Program-made: the position numbers and the translations under genes | From: Dactylellina haptotyla | Taxonomy: Eukaryota > Ascomycota > Orbiliomycetes > Orbiliales > Orbiliaceae | Length of the DNA: 64,000 bases | Assembly: GCA_031310005.1 (NCBI GenBank) | Contig: CM062383.1 | Coordinates: forward strand, 3,596,001-3,660,000 | Reading direction: 5' to 3' | The notes under the pieces: model-generated | What the model saw: the letters and a program-made list of their open reading frames with translations, nothing else | What the model was told of the DNA's origin: nothing | The model's database searches: none | Shown: piece after piece, positions 14,901 to 26,148 of the stretch | How the letters are laid out: each line of letters starts with the position of its first letter | Numbering within the stretch: position 1 is the stretch's first letter

Positions 14901-17085
14901 GCCGCGTCTGGGCTCTCATCGTACCTGTACCCTCGACTCGCGACCCACTTCAAAGCTAACGAACCTTTGCGCTAGTCTGGTTGCGTCTAGGGCCTGGCAT
15001 TGGCATTCGAATCTCGAGCTGAATGAGCCGCATCCACGGCATTAACTGCTCATCAATATAATACTGCGTCCTATCCTTTGCGTGTCTGGACCATATTCAT
15101 CTTGAGGAAGAAGCAGCAAATCCATCCATACACAGAGCCCCTTGGACACCACACAACAAAAACGTTACCACAACATACGCAATAACTATATTTTGTAAGT
15201 GCCTCGACTTGTCATTATTCTAACTAAGAATATCCCTAATGAGAACACAGTTATCCTGTCTTGGCTCGGAGCCGCCACCTCATCGATCGATCGTCCCAAC
15301 CCGTCCCAACCCGTATACGTTACAAGCATAGAACGATATATGATCTAGATTATATATCTGGTTTCATTTGTGGAAATCCTTCACAGTATCTGGAGACACA
15401 GCATCATCAATCCGGTTTCCACAACCTAGATGGAATTTGGATAACAGATACACAAAAATCTCAAAAGGAAAGCAATGTTGCAGCTGGATTCTCGACCGTC
15501 ATGGGCGCCGTCGTCGGCCTTCCGTAAGTTTGCCCTAACCTCTTTTACATTGCCCTGTTATCTTCCCAATCAAATACGTTGCCCGACGCATCCCGGACCC
15601 AGGTTTGTTCCTCCTATTGAAAATAGGAAAGGATAAAAAGGCCAATGGATCGTGCTGGGGAGGCTGTGTTTTGTGGGTCTTCCAAAAGGATTGAAGACGC
15701 CACGGTTTAAAATCCATTAGGGAGTTTATTTCGCTTTGCATAGCTGGATATGCATGATGAAGTGAACAACACCAAAGAAAAAACATACTTTGGACAGAAA
15801 TGCAAAGGAAAGAATACCTCTTTCTCAATGGATTTTCGGACTGTATCTTGTTTTTTGTTTTTTTGGGGGAGTTGTTCAGACCTCCTTTCCCGACCGCGCA
15901 GTCTCTTTTTTCGATTTCTTCCCATTTTGCAGCGGGAGATATGTCGTCAACGGGATAGCATAAACGGTTTTTCCCTTTGTTTTCTTCGCACCTTCAGGTG
16001 CTCCTTTTGAGCCTCTTTCGAGATATCCCTGGGAGCTTACCAGATCTTAAAAGGTCTGAGGGAAATTGCGCTTTTGGCCCTGCTCGAGCCTTTTCGCTTT
16101 GCGTGCAGAAATCTTTAGCGAACTGACCAGGCCTTGGTCAATGACCGCATCCACACACACACACACTTAATTCTCTTAATCTTGCCTCAGGGTGGGTTTG
16201 TTCGTCATTTGTATCAGCCCTGTCGAGAGCCGCTTCATTTTCCCGCCGTTTCGTTTGCCCCGTCTGTTTTTCACCAGACAGGACGAAGATCATTGGAAAG
16301 TTCCGTTGTGGATATTTGTCTCGCCCCAACCTGCATACGTTTTGTCTTTTCCTGCATTGCCCGCCGGCCCCTCAGTCCTCATGATCAATCTCTTACGAGA
16401 TTGATTGCATTTAATATTGCCAGTACCACTGTCACACACTATCACACTGGCGAGCCAAGGCCAAGGGAAAAAACGGAAAAAGAGGCTCGCAATTTTTTGT
16501 ACTTCTGCGAACCCGTGCCTTTTCTACCTGCATTTGTGGTTCCCTTTGCAAGAGTCACGGCGACGAGATTTTTATTGGGGAGTAACCTGGGTTTCGCTTT
16601 CTTCTCTTCCCCGCTTCAAAATACGAGACGAGAGGATGAAAGAAAGAAAGAAGACAAAACAAGGACCCTCATAGCAGTCTACCACCTTTAAGGAAAATAA
16701 AAAGTTTTTTTTTTTTGGTTGCTTCATGGTTTCTCGTTTTACATGAGCGAAAAATACATCCTTATCAGCTCTTGTTTTTTCCCTTCGTTTTTATTTTTCT
16801 CTTTGCACCTCCCCCCCCCCCCCTGATGCATTATTGGACAATTGGCAAAATAAGATAAAATAATGGCACCTGCACGGGCGCAACGATAACCGAACGAGTG
16901 GTATCTCTGGCGAGAATGAAAAATATGATGGAACACTGTGGCTAACTTGCAGGAAAATATTTTTTATCCTCAACTGAATAGATGCGGAGAGAAGGATACC
17001 CGAGTTTTCCCTGTTGACGTTGCAGCAGAGCGGCAGCGTATTCTCCAGGTTGCCGACAAGGAACTCTCAGGCCGGCAGTAGTAGC
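11991..17085. other. Long upstream/leader region of the C2H2 gene
   Basis: No supportable protein gene. From about 13.8 kb onward the sequence has many CT-rich tracts, C13 at 16811-16823 and a CA repeat near 16152-16166, as in long promoters and 5' leaders of fungal regulatory genes. A canonical small intron at 15195-15250 suggests that part is transcribed. A short upstream frame starts with ATG at about 15500 and ends within nine codons. A possible second acceptor (CTAAC then TTGCAG, ending 16952) lies just before the coding region. How much belongs to the gene at 17086 is inference. Confidence 0.4.
15195..15250 (+). other. Candidate 56-bp spliceosomal intron in the leader
   Basis: GTAAGT donor at 15195, a TTCTAAC branch-like site near 15218-15224 and an ACACAG acceptor ending at 15250. 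Length and all three signals match ordinary fungal introns. It does not join two clear coding frames, so if real it would be a 5'-UTR intron, most likely of the C2H2 gene downstream. Confidence 0.35.
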
Positions 17086-17121
17086 ATGAACATGAACATG
17101 AACATGAACATGAACATGAAC
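17086..17121 (+). repeat. (ATGAAC)6 microsatellite at the start of a coding region
   Basis: Six perfect copies of ATGAAC. In the reading frame of the C2H2 gene they encode Met-Asn repeats and begin at the first in-frame ATG. Each copy is itself an in-frame ATG, and gain or loss of a copy keeps the frame. Confidence 0.9.
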
Positions 17122-20100
17122 AATATGAGTATGAGTACGAGTGACGGTACTAGGCCGTATGATGTCTGCTCGTCTTCGGCCCCTGCAAGCAGAAATGGTC
17201 CCGGTGGCGTCGCTAGCAGTCTCGTTAGTGCGACCGAAGAGGAGGAGGAGGATCTGGGCAGCAAGAGCGAAAGCAAGGACGAAGGAGAAGGCAGGAAAGA
17301 GGCATCCGACGCAGCGAGTGGGATTACTCGCCGACTATCTCCACCGGCTTCAGCGCTCCCGCCGACTTTACGACCACGAATATTACCGTTACTACCAGTG
17401 GTATTGCCAGTGGTATTACCAGCGATATCAGGGCTGGTGGCAGGATCGGCAACCGAAGCCCTGAACGGGACCCGAACGAAGGAAGAGCAAGCAGAAGAAG
17501 AATTAGAATTAAAAGAGCTTAACGAGGGTGGTAACATTAACGTCAGCCGCACCGAGCAGGACAACGGCGTCCGCAACGACCAAACAAAGCCCTCCGCCAA
17601 GCTCGAGACCGGACGTCCTGCTGGTGGTGCTGGGCCGGGTAGCGTTGGTGCTGGTCCTGGTGCGGGTCCAGGTGCGAACAGCCCTCAGCCCGCCAACAGG
17701 AAAGCGGAGTCGCCTTTGGCCAGCAGCTTAAAACCCACTTCGCCGCTGAACCTGCCTCCAATCCGTTTAGCCTCCGCCGTCCCCGTCGTCCTTCCTCACA
17801 GAGCCGCCTCCCTCGAGCCCTCCCCCTCTCCTCTCCTCTCCTCCTCTTCGTCGTCGTCGTCGTCGGTCGTGTCAGCACCATCGCCATCCTTGCTGCCTAG
17901 CTTCGAAGAGCCTCACCCGCCTGCCCTTCGCGGAACAGTCGCTGCGACCGACAACACAACAATCCCTCCCGCCGCCAAGCGTTGTCCGTCCTCACCTTCT
18001 CCACCGCCGCGGCCAGCTGCCCATCCGAGCCAGCTCCCTCGCAGCAGAGCAGCCAGCCCAGCAGCTCCCGCCTCGCCGGCTTCCTCGATAACGGGCCCGT
18101 CGCTTCTGCCCTTGCCCGGATTGGCCTCCTGCGCGATTTCGTCGATTTCGTCGAGTCAGGCCGCTATCGATAACGACGAGGCTGCCCTCAGAGCCGTCGG
18201 CCCTCTCCTTCCCCCACTCGCTGCCGGCCCTTCGACGTACACCGACTCTCGGACCGCGAGCAGGAAACGATCCCTCGAAGAGTACCAAGGAACAGCTCCT
18301 GCTCCTTCTCACCCGCTCTCCCAGTCGTTGACCGCGGATAGCATTCCAAATCAGCCATTGCCATCTGCTGCTGGTGCTGTGGATGCTCCTTTGGCTTCCG
18401 TAACCCACCAGCCTTTTCCGGCATCTTCCAACATTCATAGTAAGCCAATTACCCCATCCCCCAAAACCAAAACCGCAGAAGTCACATCACAAACCAGAGA
18501 CCAAAAAATACTCGAAACGTGCAGACCGAAATAAAAAACAAATAAAGCATAAAAAAAAGATATGCACAATATAGAATAATAAACAGTATACTAAAAATGA
18601 TATGATGATGAGATTCTAACTTCTATTCCGTTTCAAGATAAATTAGTTCCGTTGCGGCTTCACGAACACGACCTCCCCAACCGAGCTGATATTGACAACT
18701 CGGTCGAATCTACCATCGTCCTCGCTCACCGAGCCGTCACGGCAATCAAAAGCCAAACTCTGCCTCAACCAAGAACAATCGGCCCGACGTTCACTATTGG
18801 GAAACCAGGCTCTCACCCTTTCGGGGTCACACGTAAATCGCATGATGGGGTTATGGAATCCGAGGACGAGTCGGATAACGAGTCTATCACAAACAACGCT
18901 ACTTGTCCCTCTTCCTCAGCTCGTAAACCTAGAATGATGCCGTGGGATAGAAGAGTAGTACGGGACGACAGTCCCGATATATTGGAGCGAGGATTCGATG
19001 AAGACCTCCCAACGGAACCTCTCTGGGGTGCCAAACCTCTTCCTCCCTCCAGTCCAAAACCACGCCGTTCGCTCCATGGGATGCGTGCTTTGATCGAGTC
19101 TCTGGGTGGCAGCAACCCGATCTCTGAGCATATCGTTGATAAATTTCGTAGCGAACTCAACGAATCGACGGACAACAACAACGAACAGAAAACAAATCCA
19201 GCCAACGGAGCCTCAAACGGCGAAAGTGTAGCTGACTCAAATACCGAGAAACCCTCCTCCAGTTCCGCAAACCCCGGCTCTCACACCATTTCTCCAATTA
19301 GCAGGTCTGGTGACGGAGGATCGGGAGATGGTGGCGAAGATCCCAACAAACGATCGCGAAAGCTAAGCGAACACGAGGAAGATAACGGTGTCGACTTTGA
19401 GGACTCGGGTCGGACTAAAAGGCGGAAGCTAGACCAGCTCGAAGAGGAAGGGCATGCGGAGCCGCAATTTGCCGGGCAGTCTGACCGGGATGTAGCTGCT
19501 TCTAGTCTTTTTGGTCTTTCAAAAGGACCTTCCCCCCCACCTGTGCCTTCTGGACCCCCTACTGTTGAGTCTGTGCCATCCACTGCCCCAACCATGGACA
19601 GCGCACCTGCCTACAGCGAAACAGCGGGTACACCCGCTACGATTTGCGACACAAGATCTGAGTATCACAAATCGCCTATCGAAAACACAACCAGTAATGT
19701 GCTACCCCCTATCTCTGTCGGCATATCACCAGGACGGTCACCAATGTCCCCCCGAACATCGCAGCACACAACCCTGCCCGGTGTGAACAGTCTTTTCACC
19801 GTTGCTTCGGCCGCCGAGAAGCATTCTATGGAGCACCAACAGCTGCAATCGAATCATGTCCCTAGCACTGGGAAATTTGTCAAAGCTATTCCAATTCAGA
19901 ATCTCAAAATTCCTGCTCCACCCTCAAGTCAAAATTCTACCTCCAACCCTCGAAACTATGTTGACGATTATAGCAGAGCTATACCCTTCAACGATCCCGC
20001 CCAACAGTACAGAACAATGACACCTCAATCTCGACAATCGCCGACTGTATCGCCAACAGAAAACAGAAATGCTCCAATTGCGCCAGCACCTCCTAACTTC

Positions 20101-20727
20101 TCAGGGAAGGCCTCTACAAGTCCGCTCACACAATTCACACCCTCGTACTACCCACCTCGGAACCTCGGAAGACCCGAACACCACGCCACTCTCCCGCAAA
20201 TCCAGACGGACTGGCCTGGTTCTTTGCCACCTTCGGAGCCGAACTCTGCTCGCACACCAACGTCCAAGACCTCAAAGCGTGGCCGAAACGGAACCCCGAA
20301 GCACGGATCTATCGATTCCTCTCAAAGCTCACCATCCATACCTGGAGGCTTCAAATGTACTAAGGAAGGTTGTACCGCGGCTCCTTTCTCAACCCAATAC
20401 CTGCTTAACTCCCACGCAAACGTCCACTCCGAGGAGCGCCCGCACTTTTGCCCGGTTCCAGGTTGTTCTCGCGGTGAAGGTGGCAAGGGATTTAAACGAA
20501 AAAACGAGATGATACGCCATGGGCTCGTTCATCAGAGCCCTGGATATGTCTGTCCATTCTGCCCGGACAAAGAGCATAGGTATCCACGACCTGATAACCT
20601 GCAAAGGCATGTGAAGGCACATCATAAGGACAAAAATGGCGATGACCCATTGTTGAGAGAAGTACTTGCTGTTCGCCCAGAGGGTGGCCAGAGGGGTAGG
20701 AGGAGGAGGCTCGGCCCTTCTACTTAG
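17086..20727 (+). CDS. Large C2H2 zinc-finger protein, probable transcription factor
   Basis: Two-exon model: 17086-18439, a 207-bp intron 18440-18646 (GTAAGC donor, ATTAG acceptor), 18647-20727, giving 1144 residues. The first exon ends after one base of a codon and the second supplies the other two. Residues 1 to about 1015 are low-complexity: Met-Asn repeats, acidic Glu runs, Pro/Ser/Ala blocks and basic patches such as KRRKLD, a likely nuclear signal. Three C-terminal fingers lie at about 1020-1111: one with CTKEGC, one with CPVPGC, and one with CPFC followed by an RPDNLQRH helix. A basic RGRRRR tail follows. This suits a DNA-binding regulator; targets are unknown. The frame is open upstream to a TGA near 16975 with no ATG before 17086, so the start is there unless an upstream exon exists. 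The intron is longer than most here; two separate genes are less likely because the phases fit. Confidence 0.8.
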
Positions 20728-22006
20728 GGGCTCTTTTGGAAAACTTGGTAGTTGGTATATATATATAACCTGGGGACGTTTTCGATGACTAGTTTGCAGC
20801 TCCTCTTCGCAATTTCTGGATATTTTTTATAGCCCATATTTTTTTTTAATCTACTGCTCTGACGACGAAAATTTTTTTGTCTTTCGATTTGCCACAGCAA
20901 AAGCATTCAATTTCTTTCACAAAAAACACGCTTTACGAGATACGACTCCTCAGCTTCTAGTTGAATTATTTTTTTGTATTTCTGGTATACACATATATTC
21001 TAGCTATATACCTATTATTCTGGTTTTTGTTTCCGTTTTTTTTATATATATTGATTTTTGGGGTCTTGTTTTAAAATCAATCGCTGCTTCGGAAATACCC
21101 TCGCTTTTTCTTCGTTTTTCTCATGGGAATCTATTTGCTTTCCCTTTCTGTATACAGGAGCAGTTGGCCATACCTTTGAGGTTTAACAAGGGTTTTCTTT
21201 TGCTTTTTTACTTAGGATTTTTGATATGCGTTTTTTATTTTGCTTGATACCACTACTTTCTGCAACTGGATTAGGAATTTAAGTTTTATTCGCAGCTCAC
21301 TTTTATGGATAGTCCATACAAAATATTAAATAAAAAATTTGCGTGCCCATCTCGCTATTGTCGCCAATTGCTCTCTAGATCCTCGTACTGAGTGACGGCA
21401 TTGACCAAAGCCCAAGGATGTAACAAAATTTCTGAGTCTCCAGTTGCCCAAGTGGGTCCTTGTGGAGCTAGTGCTCAAGATCAACAGGGTGTGCTGTAAG
21501 CTTACATGGTTCGTTTGGGAAATATCATGATGCGGCTCTTGGATGCCCGCACAGCGACGCGGAATCGCGAACAATGGCGAATTTATAACGTTATTGGATC
21601 CTTCTTGTTCGCCTTCCTGACTAGTTGCCTTTTGGAATCACTAACCAAGCAGCTATCGAGAATAGATAGTGAACGTTCGAAAACTGTGATAAAAGCTTGC
21701 CCATTTTACAACTGCGACGATTTGGTAAAAAATGTTCGTACGACTTTCGATGTTTCAGCTTCCGCTTTGGTAATCCTCGTTAATCTTATGTTTCATATCG
21801 TGCGGCATCTTAGCTTTTGACGAGGACTGGCGGGGTAGGTAGTAATCGATCCTATCAAGCTAGATTTTGGTATAGTAATCATTCAAGGAAAGAATAAAAA
21901 CCCCGTTGTCCCATAGCCAAGTATTTTTTTTGGTGCGCCTTGTTTTTGGAGCTTCCACCCCGAAAAAACTGGTAGCCCACCGTTTTCAATCGTACCCTCC
22001 CAAAAA
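20728..22006. other. Intergenic, T-rich 3' flank
   Basis: T- and AT-rich sequence after the C2H2 gene, fitting a 3' UTR and terminator zone. A 104-codon frame at 21506-21820 (+) has one hydrophobic stretch but no motif I recognise, so it is not called. Confidence 0.55.
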
Positions 22007-23472
22007 ATGCAAGTGGAACCACCAAATCTGCAGCCCAAGCACCTGCAACCTGCAATGATTCCTAGCATCCTTGACTTGCCCACGGAGATTCTCATTCTTA
22101 TTCTTCGCAATGCTGCATACATTGGGGATTACCTCCAATATAAAACCGCATTCCACATAAGCCTCACTTGCCGACGATTCCACGAGCTCCTCCTGCCGTT
22201 CGTGTACGGGCATTTTAGCATCAAATTTAAACATGTTTGGGAGGGATCCGAGCCCTTCGACGGATGTCTATACCCACGTGAGAGGTTAGAGTTGTTTAGA
22301 GAACATGGGAGGTTTGTCAAGTAAGTGGTAAATTCGAGTATTCTAGACTATTTTATTACAGGGCTACATGAGGTACAGGGTCCGAGCGACCTAGGTAGCT
22401 GCTATTTTCGTACGACGGATCTAACCTAGGCATATGGGGATTTTGGCTCGCATAGGTCGATATCGGTCAAGTCGGATTGGGGCCTTGGTGACAGCGACAT
22501 GTGGCGGGTTCATGCTTTCAAGTGGGAACCTTCTATTCCTGGTGCCTTGGGCGAGCTCGCCCCAAGTTTGAAGAATCTCCAATCCGTGGAAATTTCTCGC
22601 GAATGTGATGTTTCTGTCCAAAGTATCTTCGATGGATTGGATGTTATATTGAGTAATTGCCTTGCCGTTACGTTCCTAAAGCTTCGATTGCGTGTGTCAG
22701 GGAAAGCGGAGTACTTCGATTACTTTGATAACTTGACACTTAAGGACAGCGTCGTAAAGCCATGTGCTCAGCTGCAGAAATTTGATATCTGGCTCGCGCA
22801 ATCAACAAAGTCCTCCGCCGATCAGGGCCCTGGCGTTCTGCGAATGTGGGTCGTGGAACTGATTTCTAAAATGTTCCAGGCCTCCATGAATAGCGTTAAG
22901 CAAACCGACATCGCATTCTATATATATCCCGAGGATTGCATAACGGCGAACAGCTGGCGACGTTTTTTGGAATTTCCACAGTTACAAAAACTGGCCCTCT
23001 CATTTTACCCCCAAAACCGGTTCGTGGCGGACGAATATATTAAATTCAACTATGACGAGATAAAAGAGTTAAAACTCTCGCAAACCCATGACATATCGGA
23101 ACGAGAGGTATGCATGCACACATCTTACTGAATAACGCAGAATATAATGTTATCGCTAGTGATGCTGATCGTATCATGGTTAATTTCTAGCTGCTCGAGT
23201 GTTTGACTAGGTTTCCAAATGTTGAAGTCCTCAATATCGATCAGTTGGATGGGCAGCATGTGACTGAACATAGATGGGGCGTCGTTGGGCGGATGCTCCC
23301 GCTCCTGCCAAAGTTGAGAAAGGTGATCGCCTTTACAATTGCTCAAAGAGGAGATATTGAAAAACAATTGGGAAGCGAGATATTACGAATGGCCACCTTG
23401 ACCATGAGTTTCCATGGGTTTTTCTTCCCAAGATTCAATTTTTACGTCGCTACTCTAACTCTGTCTCGCTGA
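22007..23472 (+). CDS. F-box protein
   Basis: Three-exon model: 22007-22320, 22456-23107, 23191-23472, giving 415 residues. Introns are 135 bp (GTAAGT, CATAG) and 83 bp (GTATGC, TTCTAG) and all phases agree. An N-terminal F-box at about residues 18-65 reads ILDLPTEILILILRNA, later SLTCRRFHELLLPFVY. F-box proteins bind Skp1 and bring substrates to SCF ubiquitin ligases. The rest has leucine-rich, repeat-like segments (for example FPQLQKLALSF and VEVLNIDQL), as in many fungal F-box proteins with an LRR-like substrate part. The first methionine or that at residue 17 (22055) could start it; the second lies just before the F-box. Substrate unknown. The next gene faces it tail to tail. Confidence 0.8.
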
Positions 23473-24120
23473 TATAATTGGATCCTCTGCGAGTTCGAAG
23501 ATCTTCTTATCTTCGCTTGGGGCAAACCTTAAAATTCTTCTTTTTTCTTTTCTGTTTTTTTGCATCGTATCATGCTCGGTTTGCGTGCATTTAATCAGTT
23601 GTCAGAATTAGCTAGAGATAGGGTGGACACCCGACCAGCCTGCATTAGAGGGCTAACGTTATCTTTGCCCTCCATCAAATTTCTTCAAGGATCGCATATT
23701 GACTTTGTAGAGGATCGCAGCGATCCATAACAAATTATGAGGATCAACTGTCTGTGTAGCTACACGGATTCTTTAAAGGAGCTCTCAGAGTGGAACCTAA
23801 TTCGTACAAGGTAGTCGCAACTGCTAAATTAATGTAAGCATAACGAGATGCCAGAATCCAAAGTACCATCTGAATGTTTTGATACGTTTGATTCTTCAGA
23901 TATATGAGCCACTCGGGGGTCGGACAAATCGTCCCACCATCGCATCGAATCACTGCCGACTTTCGGTGTTTTTTTTCTTTCTTTCTCCCTTCTCTTACCG
24001 GGGTCAAACCAATATCTTCTCAAGATACGAGTGCCGTGCGGAAACCCATGTTTTGGTCTTGGTACCGGTGACTAATTAAGTGTGATCGTCAATATGTACA
24101 TTTGAAATACCAAGCTCAGA
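23473..24120. other. Convergent intergenic region
   Basis: Lies between the 3' ends of the F-box and BTB genes. It has pyrimidine tracts but no supportable gene. Both transcripts probably end here. Confidence 0.6.
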
Positions 24121-25554
24121 TTAAATCTTTTGTAAAGCGAAAGCAAGCATAACGATACCAACAGTTACAAATATCCCTGATATCTTGATCCCAAGCATAA
24201 CTAACCCATCCCACTTCGCTTCAGTAGGCGAGTTCCATGGATCTTCCTTTGCATTCGGGACCACTTCACCTAAGGGTATATCTACAACCTTCCCATCAAT
24301 TCCAATACCCTTCAGTGGACTGATCATCTCTTCAAAGTCTAGTAGCGCTCTCAAAGCCGACTCCTCGAGAGGACATAGTTCGTATATATCTGCGCATTCT
24401 AGAAGATGCCGTATCCCTTTTGAGTGGCGATCTGACATTTTCGCTCTGATCCTGACCATCTGTTTTCTGAGTTCTGCTATGGAGCCGCTCCATCTCCAAT
24501 CCGAGGGGGTGTTCGCATTTTGAAAGTGAAATGCCCCGGGTGCACTATGGAGTAGTCGTCGTAAATTCTCAGGGATATTTGGGAGCATATTATCAGAGAG
24601 TAAAAAGTCAATATCGTCGGATAAAGCAGAGTGCCTATTGAACCGTACGGCATTGCCGTAACAAGTACATATCACTCTAGGCCGCCTTCCCTTGAAACTT
24701 CGCCTCCAGTTTGTCATTATATCATTCACGGATGTATGGAGGCGAGTTTTCTCATCCGTTATGTGTTCTATACCGTAGCTACGGGTTAATATTCTAAGCT
24801 AAAAAAAAAGAAAAACTCTTTTCTATCCGGATTAGTGTAATGAATTATGCGTACCTCTCACGAAATCCGGCCAGCCATACGCTTCGACGTATTTGCCTGC
24901 CCTTACAAAGCCACCTCTCTCCATTCCAGTTTGTGGGTCAGGTCCAAGGTACCTCCGTTCCCCAGACTCGACGATAAGTTGGGCCGTCAACTCTTTATAA
25001 CCTTCTTCGATCTTGAAAACTTTCCCGACAAATAACCAGCCCTCATATCCTGCTTCTGTCTTTTTGTTTTGAAAATATTCGATCCAAGGTGGTCTGATTA
25101 GGTTACTTATATCATATTTATCCCATATAACAGCTACTTGGTAAAATGTACTCCATGAAATCCCCGCCGGGCCCGGTAGGGAGTGTCTGTCGAAATGAAG
25201 TAACTGCAAGACCAAGTAAAGAGCCCTAGAGTCATCACCTTCTAGGGTGATGATAGTGCACTCCCTTCCATTATATATCGTTTTAGGAGGTTGCTGGAAA
25301 CGTGGGTCAGGAGAAATTATGCGGGAGAACACTGGGGAAACTTGCTGGAGAGACCAGGCCGTCGCATAGAATTTGATGATATCTGGAGCTACCACAATCT
25401 CATCATAATGAGATCTAGAAGGAGAACGGGGTGCGGTTTGTGGAGGAGAATCAATCAAGTGGATTATTAGATCAATATTGTGAGAGATTTGGTACTCCTT
25501 CATGGCTAGTTGTGTTGTTTGTTGGAGAGTGGGCACGATGGTCGTTGCATGCAA
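24121..25554 (-). CDS. BTB/POZ-like protein with C-terminal hydrophobic segment
   Basis: Two-exon model: 25554-24862, a 63-bp intron 24861-24799 (GTGAGA donor, T9-AG acceptor), 24798-24121, giving 456 residues with both exons in phase 0. The N-terminal part (about 28-165) has the fungal BTB/POZ pattern: a strand-rich start (YDEIVVAPDIIKFYA), SPVFSRII, a glycine/acid turn before an EGDDSRALYLVLQLLHF helix, and IWDKYDISNLI. BTB domains mediate dimerisation and can bind Cul3, so an adaptor role is possible. Near the C-terminus (about 425-456) is a hydrophobic run with IFVTVGIVMLAFAL, followed by only a few residues, suggesting a tail anchor. That is unusual for this group. An alternative donor, GTACGC seven bases further on, does not keep the frame. 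Confidence 0.7.
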
Positions 25555-26148
25555 TATCCACCGTCCCTCAAGCGCAAGCTCTGCTGTCGGAATTGCTATT
25601 AGAATGTATGAACCAAGACTCCAAGCTGAGAAACTGGCTTGGGACTAGACATCAAAATGGAAACCGATGGCGCAAGTCCTGAAGGTTGATGGGCTTCGGG
25701 GCTTGTTTACGGGTTGAAGTCCAAAGGGTTTGGGGAGGTGGGCTCTAAAATTTCGGCAACTATTGCATCTCTAGCCGTAACTATAGTTTTCTCTCACAGA
25801 ATGGAAAAAATTGTGTTAGAGATAAATTAAGAGATTAGGGGACTAAATTTGAGAAAAAGTTGGAAGTAAGGAGAGAAAAGCTTCTAGCTTCTAATAACGC
25901 CTATATGACAAAGACTGGCCATTCACTCCAAATCATAAATAGACCCTGCGCCCATGAAAGCATGCCATTCGCGAGGTATCAAACACAGAAATTAACCAAA
26001 GAGGTCTGCCCAAGCAACATGTATACCCCGGAAAACTCCAGATGCTAGAAAATGTTATAGTAGCGACCATAGTAATACACCCAATGAGACGTTTGCGAAA
26101 GCGAAAAAGCCAAATAAAAAATAAAAATAGAGTTAACTGCACTGATTT
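25555..26148. other. Intergenic region
   Basis: 5' flank of the BTB gene and 3' flank of the NTO1 homologue. AT-rich towards 26148. No gene seen. Confidence 0.6.

Noticed and set aside
21506-21820. 104-codon frame with a hydrophobic stretch
   Set aside because: No recognised motif, no intron support and it lies in the 3' flank of a gene. Chance is likelier.
24849-24854. GTACGC as donor of the BTB gene intron
   Set aside because: It leaves a phase that no acceptor before the second exon matches; GTGAGA seven bases earlier fits in phase 0.
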